Below are positions 36,201 to 46,207 of a stretch of 64,000 bases of DNA, one piece after another. A model generated the notes under the pieces. That model made no database searches and had not been told where the DNA came from. It saw nothing but the letters and a program-made list of their open reading frames with translations. Source of the DNA: Flavobacterium panacis (lineage in GTDB: Bacteria; Bacteroidota; Bacteroidia; Flavobacteriales; Flavobacteriaceae); contig NZ_JANKMS010000015.1 of assembly GCF_024649945.1 (NCBI RefSeq), positions 58,997 to 122,996 of the forward strand, written 5' to 3'. Position 1 is the stretch's first letter, and every line of letters begins with the position of its first letter. A program made the translations under genes and the position numbers.

Positions 36201-37892
36201 TTAATCTTCCTCTTTTGGACGTTCCGTTTTCTGTCCTTTGGAATTAAAATAAAATTCTTTTCCGTCCAGATTAGCGGTAACAAAACCATTGTAATTAATA
36301 TCAATCTTATCATACTGTATTGGAATGACTTCATTGCCCACTAAATCAATGCATCCCATTTTCGAATTCAATTGTACCTTGGCTATCCCTCCGTAAAAAC
36401 TCGCAACCCTGTCATATTCAAGAGCTATTACGACTTTGCCTTTTTTATTGACGTAACCCGCCTTATCGTTGAAAACCACCCAACAGAGACCTTCGCTAAA
36501 ACTGCCGACATTGTTATAATTAGACAACTGATTATACAGAAGAGGAAGTTCCTCCCCTTTTTTATTTAGAAACAACCAATTTTCTTTATCATTTAAAACT
36601 GTTGCCAAACCTTCAGAAAAGGTTCTGGCGTATATATAGTCAGGCGATACTAATTCTTTTGCCAAAACATCAACATATCCGAATTTATCGTCTTTTCTTA
36701 CCAAAACAAAGCCCTCCTTAAATTCTCCTATAGAATCGTATTTGACTTCTGTTAATTCCTTCTTGTTATCCTGATCAAAAAAACAAAATTTAGTACCTGC
36801 CTTGCATTTATAAAGTTCATCTGAGTTCCACAAGTAATCTCTTTCATTATATTTGAATGGCACAACAGCCTTTCCTGACTTGTCTATTATCCCCCATTTG
36901 CCATCAAGTTTTGCCCATGCTGTCAAATCTTTATTGAATCTTACAATCGACTCATAGACAGTCGGAAAAATTTCTTTTCCTGTTGTCCTCTCAATCCGAC
37001 CGAATTTTCCATTGAGTTTTACATTTGCAAAATCTTCTCTTGCCCAACCTACTGAGGCATATTCTAAATCTTTTATTGTTTTGCCGGTTTTGTCAATGAT
37101 GCGCATTTTATTGTCCAATCCAACTATTGCAGTTCCTTTATAAAAAGGCTCTACATAGCTGTAAATAATTGGAATTACAATCTTTCCTGATTTATCAATA
37201 AAACCATACTTGCCTCTTAACTTCACAGCTCCCAGGTTTTCCGAAAAATCCTGACAATTATCAAAGATGAAAGCTCCCGTATTCTTCCCTTTTTCTGCAT
37301 TATCTAACAAAGTCTGTGGACTAGCCAAACCCTCAGGATCCAAAGAGATTACCTCCTTTCCCTGCTTGTCTAATATTCCATACTTGCCCGCCAATTCTGC
37401 ATAAACAACTCCATCTGAAAAGCTTGATAAACGATCATACTTAAATTCCGATATTTCTTTGCCAGTCTTATCAATCAGTCCCCACTTCTTATTGTCTTTT
37501 GCAACTGCACATATTCCTTCTGAGAATTCTCTTGCATCTTTGTAAATAAAAGGAATAACTTCTTTTCCGTTGCGATCTGCAAAACCTCGCTTCCCTCCAA
37601 TTCCATCAATCTGTAACGAAAACAAACCATCTGAAAATCCCCAGATGAAATAATATTTTGGCTCCAGAATTTCTTTACCATTTTTATCTATGACTCCTAC
37701 TTTATGATCTGCACCAACACTATAGTAATCATCTTCTATTTCACGTACTTCATCATATTTGGCGGGAATAACAATTTGCCCGGATGCATTTTTAAAGCCT
37801 ATTCTGCCTTCTGACGAATATTTTACAAGGCTTTGGGCGTTAGTCAAAGTCAGGGTCAGTAGGAAAAGAAAAAAAGACAATAGTTTTTTCAT
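36201..37892 (-). CDS. Secreted WG-repeat protein
   Basis: 563 residues with a signal peptide (ends LTLTNAQ, ~residue 19). The whole mature protein consists of about a dozen WG-type beta repeats of 40-50 residues. The recurring pattern is KxGxIDKxGKxxxPxxYDxxxxFxxGxAxVxxxx, for example KWGLIDKTGKEISEFKYD and KYGFIDKSGKIVIPIIY. This predicts a beta-propeller-like or solenoid fold in the periplasm or outer membrane. WG proteins are widespread in Bacteroidota with no settled function. It is flanked closely by two same-strand genes (59 bases upstream, 167 downstream) and may share a transcript with them. Confidence 0.85.
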   Translation of the reverse strand: MKKLLSFFLFLLTLTLTNAQSLVKYSSEGRIGFKNASGQIVIPAKYDEVREIEDDYYSVGADHKVGVIDKNGKEILEPKYYFIWGFSDGLFSLQIDGIGGKRGFADRNGKEVIPFIYKDAREFSEGICAVAKDNKKWGLIDKTGKEISEFKYDRLSSFSDGVVYAELAGKYGILDKQGKEVISLDPEGLASPQTLLDNAEKGKNTGAFIFDNCQDFSENLGAVKLRGKYGFIDKSGKIVIPIIYSYVEPFYKGTAIVGLDNKMRIIDKTGKTIKDLEYASVGWAREDFANVKLNGKFGRIERTTGKEIFPTVYESIVRFNKDLTAWAKLDGKWGIIDKSGKAVVPFKYNERDYLWNSDELYKCKAGTKFCFFDQDNKKELTEVKYDSIGEFKEGFVLVRKDDKFGYVDVLAKELVSPDYIYARTFSEGLATVLNDKENWLFLNKKGEELPLLYNQLSNYNNVGSFSEGLCWVVFNDKAGYVNKKGKVVIALEYDRVASFYGGIAKVQLNSKMGCIDLVGNEVIPIQYDKIDINYNGFVTANLDGKEFYFNSKGQKTERPKEED

Positions 37893-37950
37893 GATATCTT
37901 AATTTGTTTTAGCTCGTATTATTTGCTGTTCGGTTTTCAAATTTTTGTAT

Positions 37951-38535
37951 TTACTTTTTATTTTCATCAAGTCCTTCCGCTTTTTTCATTGCAGTTTCAG
38001 CAGCTGCCCTTTTTTGGGGATCAGCAAGATCACATCTATATTTATCAGCAATGGCTTTGGCTTTTGCTTGGTCTCTCTTCTTTACGTAATCCGAACAAAG
38101 CGATTGCAGTACATCAAAATGCTTTTTCAGGTTTTCCAATGCTCCTTTTTTCTGGCCTATGAATTGACCTATATCCTCTCCCTTTTCATTTTTTAAATAC
38201 ACATTTGGAAAATCAATATCCCATTTTTTAATGGTCAATATGTCTAATTTTCTGGAATCTTTCTGAGCACAGCAATCAACAGGAAGTTCTCTCCTATTGT
38301 GATTTGTAATTTTTGCATTTGGAGCAATACGGTCCGTAAAACTAATTACACCATCATAGCCCACCTGTATTTTCTTTACAAAAACATCATATTGTTCCCC
38401 CTGCCCGTAGTAACATAATGAATTAGCTTCGATGATTGCATTGATGCTATCAACTGTTGCACGAAATGACGGGCTTTGTGCTTCAACAGTAAACCCCAAA
38501 AGAATCAAAAAAATCAGAAATGCTTTTTTTTGCAT
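37951..38535 (-). CDS. Secreted/periplasmic protein of unknown function
   Basis: 194 residues with a signal peptide (ends GFTVEAQ, ~residue 20). The mature protein has an N-terminal alpha/beta part (NAIIEANSLCYYGQGEQYDV, then a CC pair near residue 88) and a lysine/alanine-rich helical C-terminus (KKRDQAKAKAIADKYRCDL, then KRAAAETAMKKAEGL). Four or more cysteines could form disulfides in the periplasm. It is upstream of the WG-repeat gene by 59 bases and probably co-transcribed. No family recognised. Confidence 0.6.
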   Translation of the reverse strand: MQKKAFLIFLILLGFTVEAQSPSFRATVDSINAIIEANSLCYYGQGEQYDVFVKKIQVGYDGVISFTDRIAPNAKITNHNRRELPVDCCAQKDSRKLDILTIKKWDIDFPNVYLKNEKGEDIGQFIGQKKGALENLKKHFDVLQSLCSDYVKKRDQAKAKAIADKYRCDLADPQKRAAAETAMKKAEGLDENKK

Positions 38536-38770
38536 TGAAATTTTATTTGAAGCTAAAGTAATTACAAATTATCCAATTATTTATCACACTAGCTCATATT
38601 TTTTTACATCATCTTCTTTTTCAGCCATTTCCTCTCGTTTTCAAAAGCCTTTATGACGCTTCTAACTTTAAGATTTTTTTTCTAAATAAACCTCATCCTT
38701 TCTTGGCCAAAACAAAAAAATAAGAGAAAGATCAAAAACTAATTAAAAAAGAAGATCCAATCTTTCAAAA

Positions 38771-38800
38771 CCTAAAAAAGAGCTGTATCCACAGCTCTTT
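38771..38800 (-). terminator. Intrinsic terminator after the second barrel gene
   Basis: AAAGAGCTGT (38777-38786) and ACAGCTCTTT (38791-38800) form a perfect 10-bp stem with a 4-base loop. On the minus strand a T6 run follows. It lies about 30 bases past the barrel's stop and marks the 3' end of the giant-protein operon. Confidence 0.9.
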
Positions 38801-38827
38801 CCTTTTTTTTAAAAATATATTTTTAAA

Positions 38828-39664
38828 TTAATGAATGGCAAATCTCAATTTAAGCCCATAGGAAACCAATCTCATATTCCTTGCTGCCCCAGAGTCAAAA
38901 ACACTATTATATTTTAATTCCACCGGTAATTCAGCATTGTATTGTACTAGATTTTTATCCTCTTTTTTATCATAGATATTGTTCAATCCATAATCCAGAT
39001 ATACTCCAATGTAGATTGATTTTCCATCTCCAATCAACTGTTTCAGACCTGTTTCAAAAGTTGCACTATAGGATACGTCCGCTTTAAGATCCTGTTTCGG
39101 TGTTTGAAGATTATTGGTACTCGCAAAACCGGCAAACGCAGGGCTGAACAATTCCACGTTATATTGCGGATAGTAACCACTTGTTGTAAGATTGCCCATT
39201 CTGGTTTCAAAACTGCCGTTTACCGCGAAACCAATCTTGGCACCAGCGGCCACATACAGTTTGGATCTACCTGGGGTTTCAAACTGAACTGTGATAGGAA
39301 TATTTATATAAGACAGTTTTTGCTGTTCTCTTAGCCGAGATGTGCTGTATCTAAATTGAAAAGAATCATTTTCAGCATCCACGGCATTGTACCGACCTGA
39401 CAAGGCAGCAAATTCAGAGTCACTGCTGTAAGTCTGATATTCAGCCCCAAGCCCGACACTTAATCCTTCATTTAAGTAATGCGAATAGCGAAGGCCAGCA
39501 CTTACACCATTACCCGGGACATAGGATCCTCCCGAAGATTTTATAAATGAAAACGGACCGCCTACTGAAATTGAAAATTCCTGTTTTTTATCCTGACCAT
39601 AGCTAATCGATCCGGCAGCCAAGAGTGCCGTTATCATAGCAAGTGATGTTATGTATTTTCTCAT
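38828..39664 (-). CDS. Outer-membrane beta-barrel, second partner-barrel paralogue
   Basis: 278 residues with signal peptide (ends SISYGQ, ~residue 23). It is a beta-barrel of the same length and strand pattern as the one at 4014-4847. Shared features include the opening GL-G-E-x-x-x-Y strand pair, VDAxxxxFxY, ExQxLxxxxIPxxVQFxT, an AGxK strand, YYPxxN and a long final region. Both end in a paired aromatic/hydrophobic strand (LKLRFAIH here). It follows the 2155-residue surface protein by 57 bases and is closed by a strong terminator. Because both giants have such a neighbour while the LRR cargo has none, a dedicated role in exporting, anchoring or capping these giants is likely but unproven. 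Confidence 0.8.
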   Translation of the reverse strand: MRKYITSLAMITALLAAGSISYGQDKKQEFSISVGGPFSFIKSSGGSYVPGNGVSAGLRYSHYLNEGLSVGLGAEYQTYSSDSEFAALSGRYNAVDAENDSFQFRYSTSRLREQQKLSYINIPITVQFETPGRSKLYVAAGAKIGFAVNGSFETRMGNLTTSGYYPQYNVELFSPAFAGFASTNNLQTPKQDLKADVSYSATFETGLKQLIGDGKSIYIGVYLDYGLNNIYDKKEDKNLVQYNAELPVELKYNSVFDSGAARNMRLVSYGLKLRFAIH

Positions 39665-39680
39665 CTTAAAAGTTTATTAT

Positions 39681-39708
39681 GCCGGTGCCAACCAGAGTAG
39701 CCACCGGC
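39681..39708 (-). other. Intercistronic GC-rich hairpin before the second barrel
   Basis: GCCGGTG (39681-39687) and CACCGGC (39702-39708) form a perfect 7-bp GC-rich stem in the 57-base gap between giant gene and barrel gene. On the transcribed strand it is not followed by a T-run, so it looks like a stability or processing element. It corresponds in position to the hairpin at 4875-4899. Confidence 0.6.
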
Positions 39709-39721
39709 AAGTTTTTTTTAT

Positions 39722-42700
39722 TTATTTCACAATTACTTTGAAAGATTTTTTCACATTTGGAGTCTCAAGAACTACAAGGAACATATTGCCCGTAGCAGTT
39801 TCAGGTAATTGTATTTCAGTTATCACGCTCTGTGACTGAACCGTCTTAACCAACTGACCGCTCACAGAATAGAGGCTTATTTGCATTTTCTCTAATTCTT
39901 CCGTTGGGAAGTTAGCTTCTACAGTAATCTTTTTTCCAGTTTCAATTGGATTAGGATATAATCTAGCCTCAAGTTTAGAGCTTAATGTAACGTGAGCGGT
40001 ACAAGTCTGTAGAACTTTTCCATCTTTAGTAGTCATTTTCACCATATAATTGGCCGTAGGATCCAGTATATTTCCTAAAGTTTCTCCAGCCGAATAGTAT
40101 TGCCCAGTTCCAATTAATTGTCCGTTTTTGAACCATTGGTAAGCCGTAAATTCATAACCTCCATTAGTTTGCGGATTATTGTTTACAATTAGAACATTGT
40201 TGAATTTCATCTGTACGATATCATAGAAACCAAACGGTTTTTCTACTGTAATTGTATAATCAGCAGATATACTTGCATCTTCAGATCTCACATTCACATT
40301 CTGAGTGTAAATACCAGGCTTGGGAGTCTGAATTGTAAAACTGGCCGAAGGTGTAATAACTGCATTTGATTCGTTAACGATACTGACAGTTGGATTGGTA
40401 TCTCCACAAGGCAATAGTTGATAAAGTACTTTCGCTGGATTTTCATAAACAGTTGTTCCAATGGTAATGGTTTTAACATCAATATTAGCATTCAAGATTA
40501 CTAACGGCTGCGAAACATCTGAAGCAGCAAGGTAATTGTTGTTTCCTACCTGATGGGCTGTTATTAAAATCTGACCAGATCTTACCATCGTTACCTGACC
40601 TTCTGCCGTAACAGTGGCTGCTGCCTGAGGTGTACTGAAAGTATAGGTATAGGTAACTGGTAAATTCGAACTTGAAGAAGCTCCTAGACTAAAGATATTG
40701 TTTGTGCCTAATGTCTTTACCGGAATAGCGTTAAAAGTAATTTGTTGTTGTGCTTTACGAATAATCAAATCTGCAGTAAGAACAACCGGAGAGCAGTTTG
40801 GAGCCGTTGCCGCGGGTGTAATTGTTGCGGTAACAGCATATGTTCCAGCGTTTACCGATCCGTTGTTTACCGAATAGGCCACAGTTGCATCCGCTGGTAG
40901 ATTTGCCACCTGAATAGAATGCGGATTTCCATCGTAGGTAAATTCAGCATTGCTGAAAGTTACAGCATTGACAGGAGACACCAGTACTTTTACAGTCTGA
41001 AGCTGCGTCGTAATATTCCCGCTGCCATCATCATATTTCCATGTAATTGTGTAAGTACCAGGTGTATTGTAATTTAACGGATCTGTCGTTGTACCATTGA
41101 TAAGTCCAATACAATAGTCTACTGCTGTTGGAATCGGAATTTGTGAAGCCAAAACAGAGCAATAGTTAGTAATCTCAGGTAATACTGCTACACTAGGAAT
41201 AGGTGCAGTTACGTCAGGTGTTGTAGTAATAGTTACAGTTTGTGTTGTAAAACATCCGTTTGCATCTGTAATAGTAGCTGTATAATTTCCAGGACTCAAT
41301 CCTGTAGCTGTGGCAGCAGTTCCTCCAGATGGAGCCCATAAATAGGTATAGGTACCCGTTCCGCCTCTTGCAATTACTGTTGCACTTCCGTTAGAAGCAC
41401 CACTACATGTAACGTCTGTTTTTGATGAAGTTGCAGTAAGAAGTACAGGTTGTGCAATTGTTACAGTTTGTGTTGCCGTACATGCGTTTGCATCTGTTAT
41501 AGTTACAGTATAAGTTCCTGCAGATAATCCTGATGCTGTAGCAGCAGTTCCTCCAGATGGAGCCCAAGAATAGGTATAAGCTCCCGTTCCTCCAGTAACA
41601 GTTACTGTTGCAGATCCATTGCTTCCTCCATTACAAGAGACATCTGTTTTTGTGAAATTCGTTGCAAATTGAGCAGGAGAGCCAACAGTTACATTTTCAG
41701 TAAGTATACATCCGTTAAAATCTGTAATAGTTACGTTATAAGCACCTGCTTCAAGTCCGATTGCAGTTGCACTTGTTCCTCCATAAGGAGCCCATGAATA
41801 GGTGTATCCTGGAGTTCCGCCTGTAACAGATACAGTAGCAGTTCCGTTTGCACCTCCGTAACAGCTTACAGTTGTAGCTGAAGTAGTTGCACTAAGTGCG
41901 GCAGAAGGTTGTGAAATAGTAAAAGCTTGCGTTGCTGTACAAGAATTTACATCTGTTATTGTTACAACATATGTTCCTGCTGTTAATCCTATTGCTGTTG
42001 CATTTGTTCCTCCAGATGGAGCCCATGAATAAGTATAAGTACCCGTTCCTCCTGTTGCAGTTACAGTAGCAGATCCAGTAGCAGATCCATAACAAGCTAT
42101 ATTAGTTTGAGCTACAGGAATTGCGGTTAATACCGGAGGTTGTGAAATAGTGAAAGATTCGGTAGCCTGGCAATTGTTTGCATCTGTAATAGTTACAGTA
42201 TATGTTCCGGCAGATAATCCAGTAGCAGTAGATGCAGTTCCTCCAGACGGAGCCCATGAATAGGTATAAGCACCTGTTCCTCCAGTCACAGTTACAGAAG
42301 CAGAACCAGTTGGAGTGCCATTACAAAGAATATTAGTTTGTGATGGTGTTACTGAAAGGGCATTAGGTTGTGTAATTTCAAAGTCACGAGTTTTGCTGCA
42401 GTTGTTGCCATCTGTTACAGTAACAGTAAATGTTCCTGCTGAAAGACCTGTTGCTGTAGCGGCAGTTCCTCCGTAAGGAGCCCAGGAATAGGTATACCCC
42501 GGAGTTCCGCCTGAAACAGATACAGTAGCAGTTCCGTTTGCACCATTATTACAGCTTACGTTAGTTAAACCAGCTTGAGATAGTACTAATGCAGTAGGTT
42601 CTGAAATAGTAAAACTTGCCGTTGTCTGACATGAATTTGCATCTTTGATTATCACGCTATAATTGCCTGGTGCAAGATTAGAGATGGAAGATGTCGTGGC

Positions 42701-45700
42701 AGAATTGGACCATAAATACGTATAAGGTGTTGATCCTCCAGACGGTGTTACACTCAGCGAACCGTTTGCGGCACCGTTACAAGCTATGTCAACTTGTGTA
42801 GAAGTATAATTGATAGTTGGTACAGTTAAAATAGCCGCTGAAGAAGTAGCCGACGGCGAACAAATTCCAGTTGCTACAACTCGGTAAGCATAATTATTCA
42901 TTGCAGAAACTGCCCCGGTGATAGTCAATGAAGCTGTTGTTGCTCCGGAATAAACACCACCGTTTAGAATATTAGCAAAACCTAAACCTTGGTTTACCTG
43001 CCATTGATATCCTCCTTCATTTACAGCAGCTGCAGACAATGTTACATTTGATCCGATACATACCGTCGTTGAGGTAGGATTTGTGATGATTTGAGGTGCA
43101 GAATTTATTGTAAGTGTAGCTTCACTTGATGTAGCTGCGGGAGTACATACTCCGTTTGCGATAAGTCTGTATTTAAATCCATTTAAACTTGTTGTAGCAT
43201 TAGTAATAGTAAGTGTTGCTGTAGTTTCTCCTGAGTAAGGTGCTCCTGAAGGAACATTGGCATAACCAAATCCTTGGTTTACCTGCCATCTGTAGCTCGA
43301 AGCGTTGTCTGCTGTAGCAGCAAATGTTGTATTTTCACCTTCACAGATTGTACTGCTTGACGGCAGTGCCGTAAATAGAGGAGCCGAGTTAACAGTAAGA
43401 ACTGCGTTGTTTGATGTTGCACCAGGTGTACATGTTCCATTAGCTACTGCATGATATAAGAAACCGTTCATAGCTGCAGTAGCTCCTGTAATGGTAAGTG
43501 TTGAACCGGTAGCACCGCTATATACACCTCCGTTACTGATACTGCTAAAACCGCCACCTTCATTAACATACCACTGATATCCGGTAGCGTTGCTTGCTGC
43601 GACAGTAAAGCTTGTATTTCCTCCTGCACAAGTAGTTTCTGCACTTGGCTGTGTTGTAATAGCCGGTGAAGGATTTACAGTAAGTACTGCGTTGTTTGAT
43701 GTTGCATTAGGTGTACATCCTCCGTTTGTTACAACTCTATAAGCAAATCCGTTCATAGCGACAGTTGCATTACTTATAGTAAGGGTCGCCGTAGTAGCGT
43801 TGCTATAAACACCTCCGTTAACGATATTGCTAAAGCCTAATCCTTCGTTAACCTGCCATTGATATCCTGTAGCATTAGATGCTACAGCAGAAAATGTAGT
43901 ACTGGCTCCATTACAGATTGAGCTGTTGGAAGGCTGTGCTGTAATAGCAGGTGCAGAATTCACAGTAAGTGTCGCGCTATTTGATGTTGCAGCAGGCGAA
44001 CAGGTTCCTGAAGCTGCTAATCTGTATAAAAATCCATTCATTGCAACAGTTGCATTACTTATAGTAAGAGTTGCTGTTGCTGATCCAGAATAAATAGAAT
44101 TATCTGTAATCGGAGTAAAACCTGAACCAGTGCCATTATTTACTTCCCACTGATATGTTGTTGTATTTACAGCAGTGGCAGAAAATGTAGTATTGTCTCC
44201 TGAGCAAATTGTAGAACTCGATGGTTGTGCTGTAATAGCCGGAGCCGAATTTACAGTAAGTGCTACATTGTTCGATATTGCATTAGGAGTACAAGAACCT
44301 GTCGCAACTAAGTGATAAAGAAACCCATTCATACCAGCAGTTGCTCCGCTAATAGTAAGTGTATTTGTTGTTGCACCTGAATAAATGGCATTATCAATAA
44401 TAGGATTAAATCCTGATCCCTGATTAACTTCCCAACGGTAACCTCCTGTTGCATTCGATGCTGTGGCTGCAAAGGTTGCATTTCCTCCTGAGCATACTGA
44501 AATAGCAGATGGCTGTGTTACAATAGCCGGAGCCGGAGTAACAGTTCCTGTAACGGCTACATTTTGAGTTACCGCAGTTGGTGATGAAAATGTAATATTT
44601 CCCGACGGAGTGCCACTTGCTGCGCTTGTAAGTCTTGCATATAGCGTCAAAGTACTTAAATTACCGCTTGGGGCAGAAAACGTAATATTACTTGAATATG
44701 GACCTGACGAAGATGTAGAAATTTCAAACCCCGTAGGAGCAGATGCAAAAACGCTACCTGTTAAATTGCCTCCCGAAATAGTAAAATTCTGTGGTGTTGA
44801 TACTCCCCCGGTACAAGATGTAAAAGGATTTAAAGCATTTGTAGATACAATAATACCTGCCGGCTGTGTAATAGTTACAGTCTGCGTTGTACTACAGCCT
44901 CCAAGACCATTAGGAGTACTGTCAGTAATAGTTACAGTGTAAGTTCCTGCGCTAAGGTTACTTGCACCGGAACCCGTTCCTCCAGATGGTGACCAAGAAT
45001 AAAAATACGGCGTTGTACCCCCTGAAACTGTTAGTGTTGCCGCACCATTGTTTCCTCCATAAATACTTACATTACTTTGAGATTGTATTAAAGAAGTTAG
45101 AGGAGCTGGAACACTTGCTATAGCTGCATTTGAAGTTACAGATCCTGAACCTGTTACTATAACCCGATATGAATTTCCCGACATACTCGAAGTAATACCG
45201 GTAATGTTTAATGTTGCACTGAACGCACCTGAATAAGGCGCTGTGTTTGTGAGATTAACAAAACCAGCCCCATCATGTGTATCAACCTGCCATTGATAAG
45301 AAGATACAGTACCGGCTGCAACTACAGAAAATGATGTATTGCTCCCGGAACACACAGTTTTGCTTAATGGCTGTGTACTAATAGTAGTTGGTGCGGCTAA
45401 GAATGGTGCTCCCGAAGGCATCGAAAGAGCTGACTGTGACAAAGTCCAGTTACCCTGAGTCATTAGAGAAGTTCTAAGATTTGCAGCATTGTTTACTGGA
45501 GCACCGCTGCCAATATTAAATTTAGCTGCACTTGGCTGATCAGTTCCTCCCGGATAAAAAGCACTCGTTCCTCCTACAAGACCCGGAGGCAATGTAGAAC
45601 CATTGGTTCCGTCAGCACAATTAGGGTGATCCCATCCTGATTGCGTTGTTCCTTCTGGACATATGTAATAGTGCAGACCGCCGATTAATAGAGCGCCAGG

Positions 45701-46189
45701 TCCGGTAACAATATCGCCGCCACCCTGAAAAGCAATGATCTGATCTCCAAAAGCGGATAAGTTCAATCCATTTGGCATAGTACCATCAGTACGGGTTACA
45801 GTACCATTCGGAGTTCTGCTGCTGGTAGTAATATTATAGGTAAAAGCTTGTAATCCCTTCAGAATAATCTCTGTTCCGGCCGGAATTACACTAGCTCCGG
45901 TAACCCATTTAACAGTACCTTCAGATGCATTTGTTGTGGACCAGACACCTCCGTCAGAATATCCTCTGTCTGTAAAGTTGATCGTAGTGCCCGCATTAAG
46001 ATTTACAAGGCAGACAAAAGAAAATTCATCACCGTCAGCTGCAGGAAAATTGGAATCGAATCCTGTGAATATAAGCTGTCCGACCGTAAGGTTGGTCGCT
46101 TGGGCGTTACCTAAGTAACTCTGCAAAAATATCCCCAAGAATAAGGCGATATTTAAGAACTTTTTGATTTGAGAGTAAAAATGTTTCAT
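39722..46189 (-). CDS. Giant T9SS surface protein with Ig-like and SprB repeats
   Basis: 2155 residues. After a signal peptide (ends YLGNAQ, ~residue 30) comes an LTD-like N-terminal domain (~30-240; DEFSFVCLVNL, TINFTDRGYSDGG). Seven Ig-like domains of about 80-95 residues follow (SxTxCxGxNTTFSA ... GYQWQVN ... GFxYRxxAxGxCxP), one at ~266 and six at ~550-1120. Eight SprB-type repeats are present, one at ~371 and seven in tandem at ~1130-1650 (AxGSATVTxTGGTGxYTYSW). Then come an HYR-like domain, an MBG-like module, a WFKNG domain and the T9SS sorting domain with RLYPNPI. SprB is the gliding adhesin of Flavobacterium; sharing its repeat suggests surface adhesion but not gliding itself. It starts 18 bases after the formyltransferase and is followed by the paralogous barrel. 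Confidence 0.9.
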   Translation of the reverse strand: MKHFYSQIKKFLNIALFLGIFLQSYLGNAQATNLTVGQLIFTGFDSNFPAADGDEFSFVCLVNLNAGTTINFTDRGYSDGGVWSTTNASEGTVKWVTGASVIPAGTEIILKGLQAFTYNITTSSRTPNGTVTRTDGTMPNGLNLSAFGDQIIAFQGGGDIVTGPGALLIGGLHYYICPEGTTQSGWDHPNCADGTNGSTLPPGLVGGTSAFYPGGTDQPSAAKFNIGSGAPVNNAANLRTSLMTQGNWTLSQSALSMPSGAPFLAAPTTISTQPLSKTVCSGSNTSFSVVAAGTVSSYQWQVDTHDGAGFVNLTNTAPYSGAFSATLNITGITSSMSGNSYRVIVTGSGSVTSNAAIASVPAPLTSLIQSQSNVSIYGGNNGAATLTVSGGTTPYFYSWSPSGGTGSGASNLSAGTYTVTITDSTPNGLGGCSTTQTVTITQPAGIIVSTNALNPFTSCTGGVSTPQNFTISGGNLTGSVFASAPTGFEISTSSSGPYSSNITFSAPSGNLSTLTLYARLTSAASGTPSGNITFSSPTAVTQNVAVTGTVTPAPAIVTQPSAISVCSGGNATFAATASNATGGYRWEVNQGSGFNPIIDNAIYSGATTNTLTISGATAGMNGFLYHLVATGSCTPNAISNNVALTVNSAPAITAQPSSSTICSGDNTTFSATAVNTTTYQWEVNNGTGSGFTPITDNSIYSGSATATLTISNATVAMNGFLYRLAASGTCSPAATSNSATLTVNSAPAITAQPSNSSICNGASTTFSAVASNATGYQWQVNEGLGFSNIVNGGVYSNATTATLTISNATVAMNGFAYRVVTNGGCTPNATSNNAVLTVNPSPAITTQPSAETTCAGGNTSFTVAASNATGYQWYVNEGGGFSSISNGGVYSGATGSTLTITGATAAMNGFLYHAVANGTCTPGATSNNAVLTVNSAPLFTALPSSSTICEGENTTFAATADNASSYRWQVNQGFGYANVPSGAPYSGETTATLTITNATTSLNGFKYRLIANGVCTPAATSSEATLTINSAPQIITNPTSTTVCIGSNVTLSAAAVNEGGYQWQVNQGLGFANILNGGVYSGATTASLTITGAVSAMNNYAYRVVATGICSPSATSSAAILTVPTINYTSTQVDIACNGAANGSLSVTPSGGSTPYTYLWSNSATTSSISNLAPGNYSVIIKDANSCQTTASFTISEPTALVLSQAGLTNVSCNNGANGTATVSVSGGTPGYTYSWAPYGGTAATATGLSAGTFTVTVTDGNNCSKTRDFEITQPNALSVTPSQTNILCNGTPTGSASVTVTGGTGAYTYSWAPSGGTASTATGLSAGTYTVTITDANNCQATESFTISQPPVLTAIPVAQTNIACYGSATGSATVTATGGTGTYTYSWAPSGGTNATAIGLTAGTYVVTITDVNSCTATQAFTISQPSAALSATTSATTVSCYGGANGTATVSVTGGTPGYTYSWAPYGGTSATAIGLEAGAYNVTITDFNGCILTENVTVGSPAQFATNFTKTDVSCNGGSNGSATVTVTGGTGAYTYSWAPSGGTAATASGLSAGTYTVTITDANACTATQTVTIAQPVLLTATSSKTDVTCSGASNGSATVIARGGTGTYTYLWAPSGGTAATATGLSPGNYTATITDANGCFTTQTVTITTTPDVTAPIPSVAVLPEITNYCSVLASQIPIPTAVDYCIGLINGTTTDPLNYNTPGTYTITWKYDDGSGNITTQLQTVKVLVSPVNAVTFSNAEFTYDGNPHSIQVANLPADATVAYSVNNGSVNAGTYAVTATITPAATAPNCSPVVLTADLIIRKAQQQITFNAIPVKTLGTNNIFSLGASSSSNLPVTYTYTFSTPQAAATVTAEGQVTMVRSGQILITAHQVGNNNYLAASDVSQPLVILNANIDVKTITIGTTVYENPAKVLYQLLPCGDTNPTVSIVNESNAVITPSASFTIQTPKPGIYTQNVNVRSEDASISADYTITVEKPFGFYDIVQMKFNNVLIVNNNPQTNGGYEFTAYQWFKNGQLIGTGQYYSAGETLGNILDPTANYMVKMTTKDGKVLQTCTAHVTLSSKLEARLYPNPIETGKKITVEANFPTEELEKMQISLYSVSGQLVKTVQSQSVITEIQLPETATGNMFLVVLETPNVKKSFKVIVK

Positions 46190-46207
46190 AATGTAAGATT
46201 AGTTAAA

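Noticed and set aside
44610..44942. 110-codon plus-strand frame inside the Ig/SprB giant gene
   Set aside because: Antisense to repeated Ig-like and SprB sequence; no start context or recognisable protein features.
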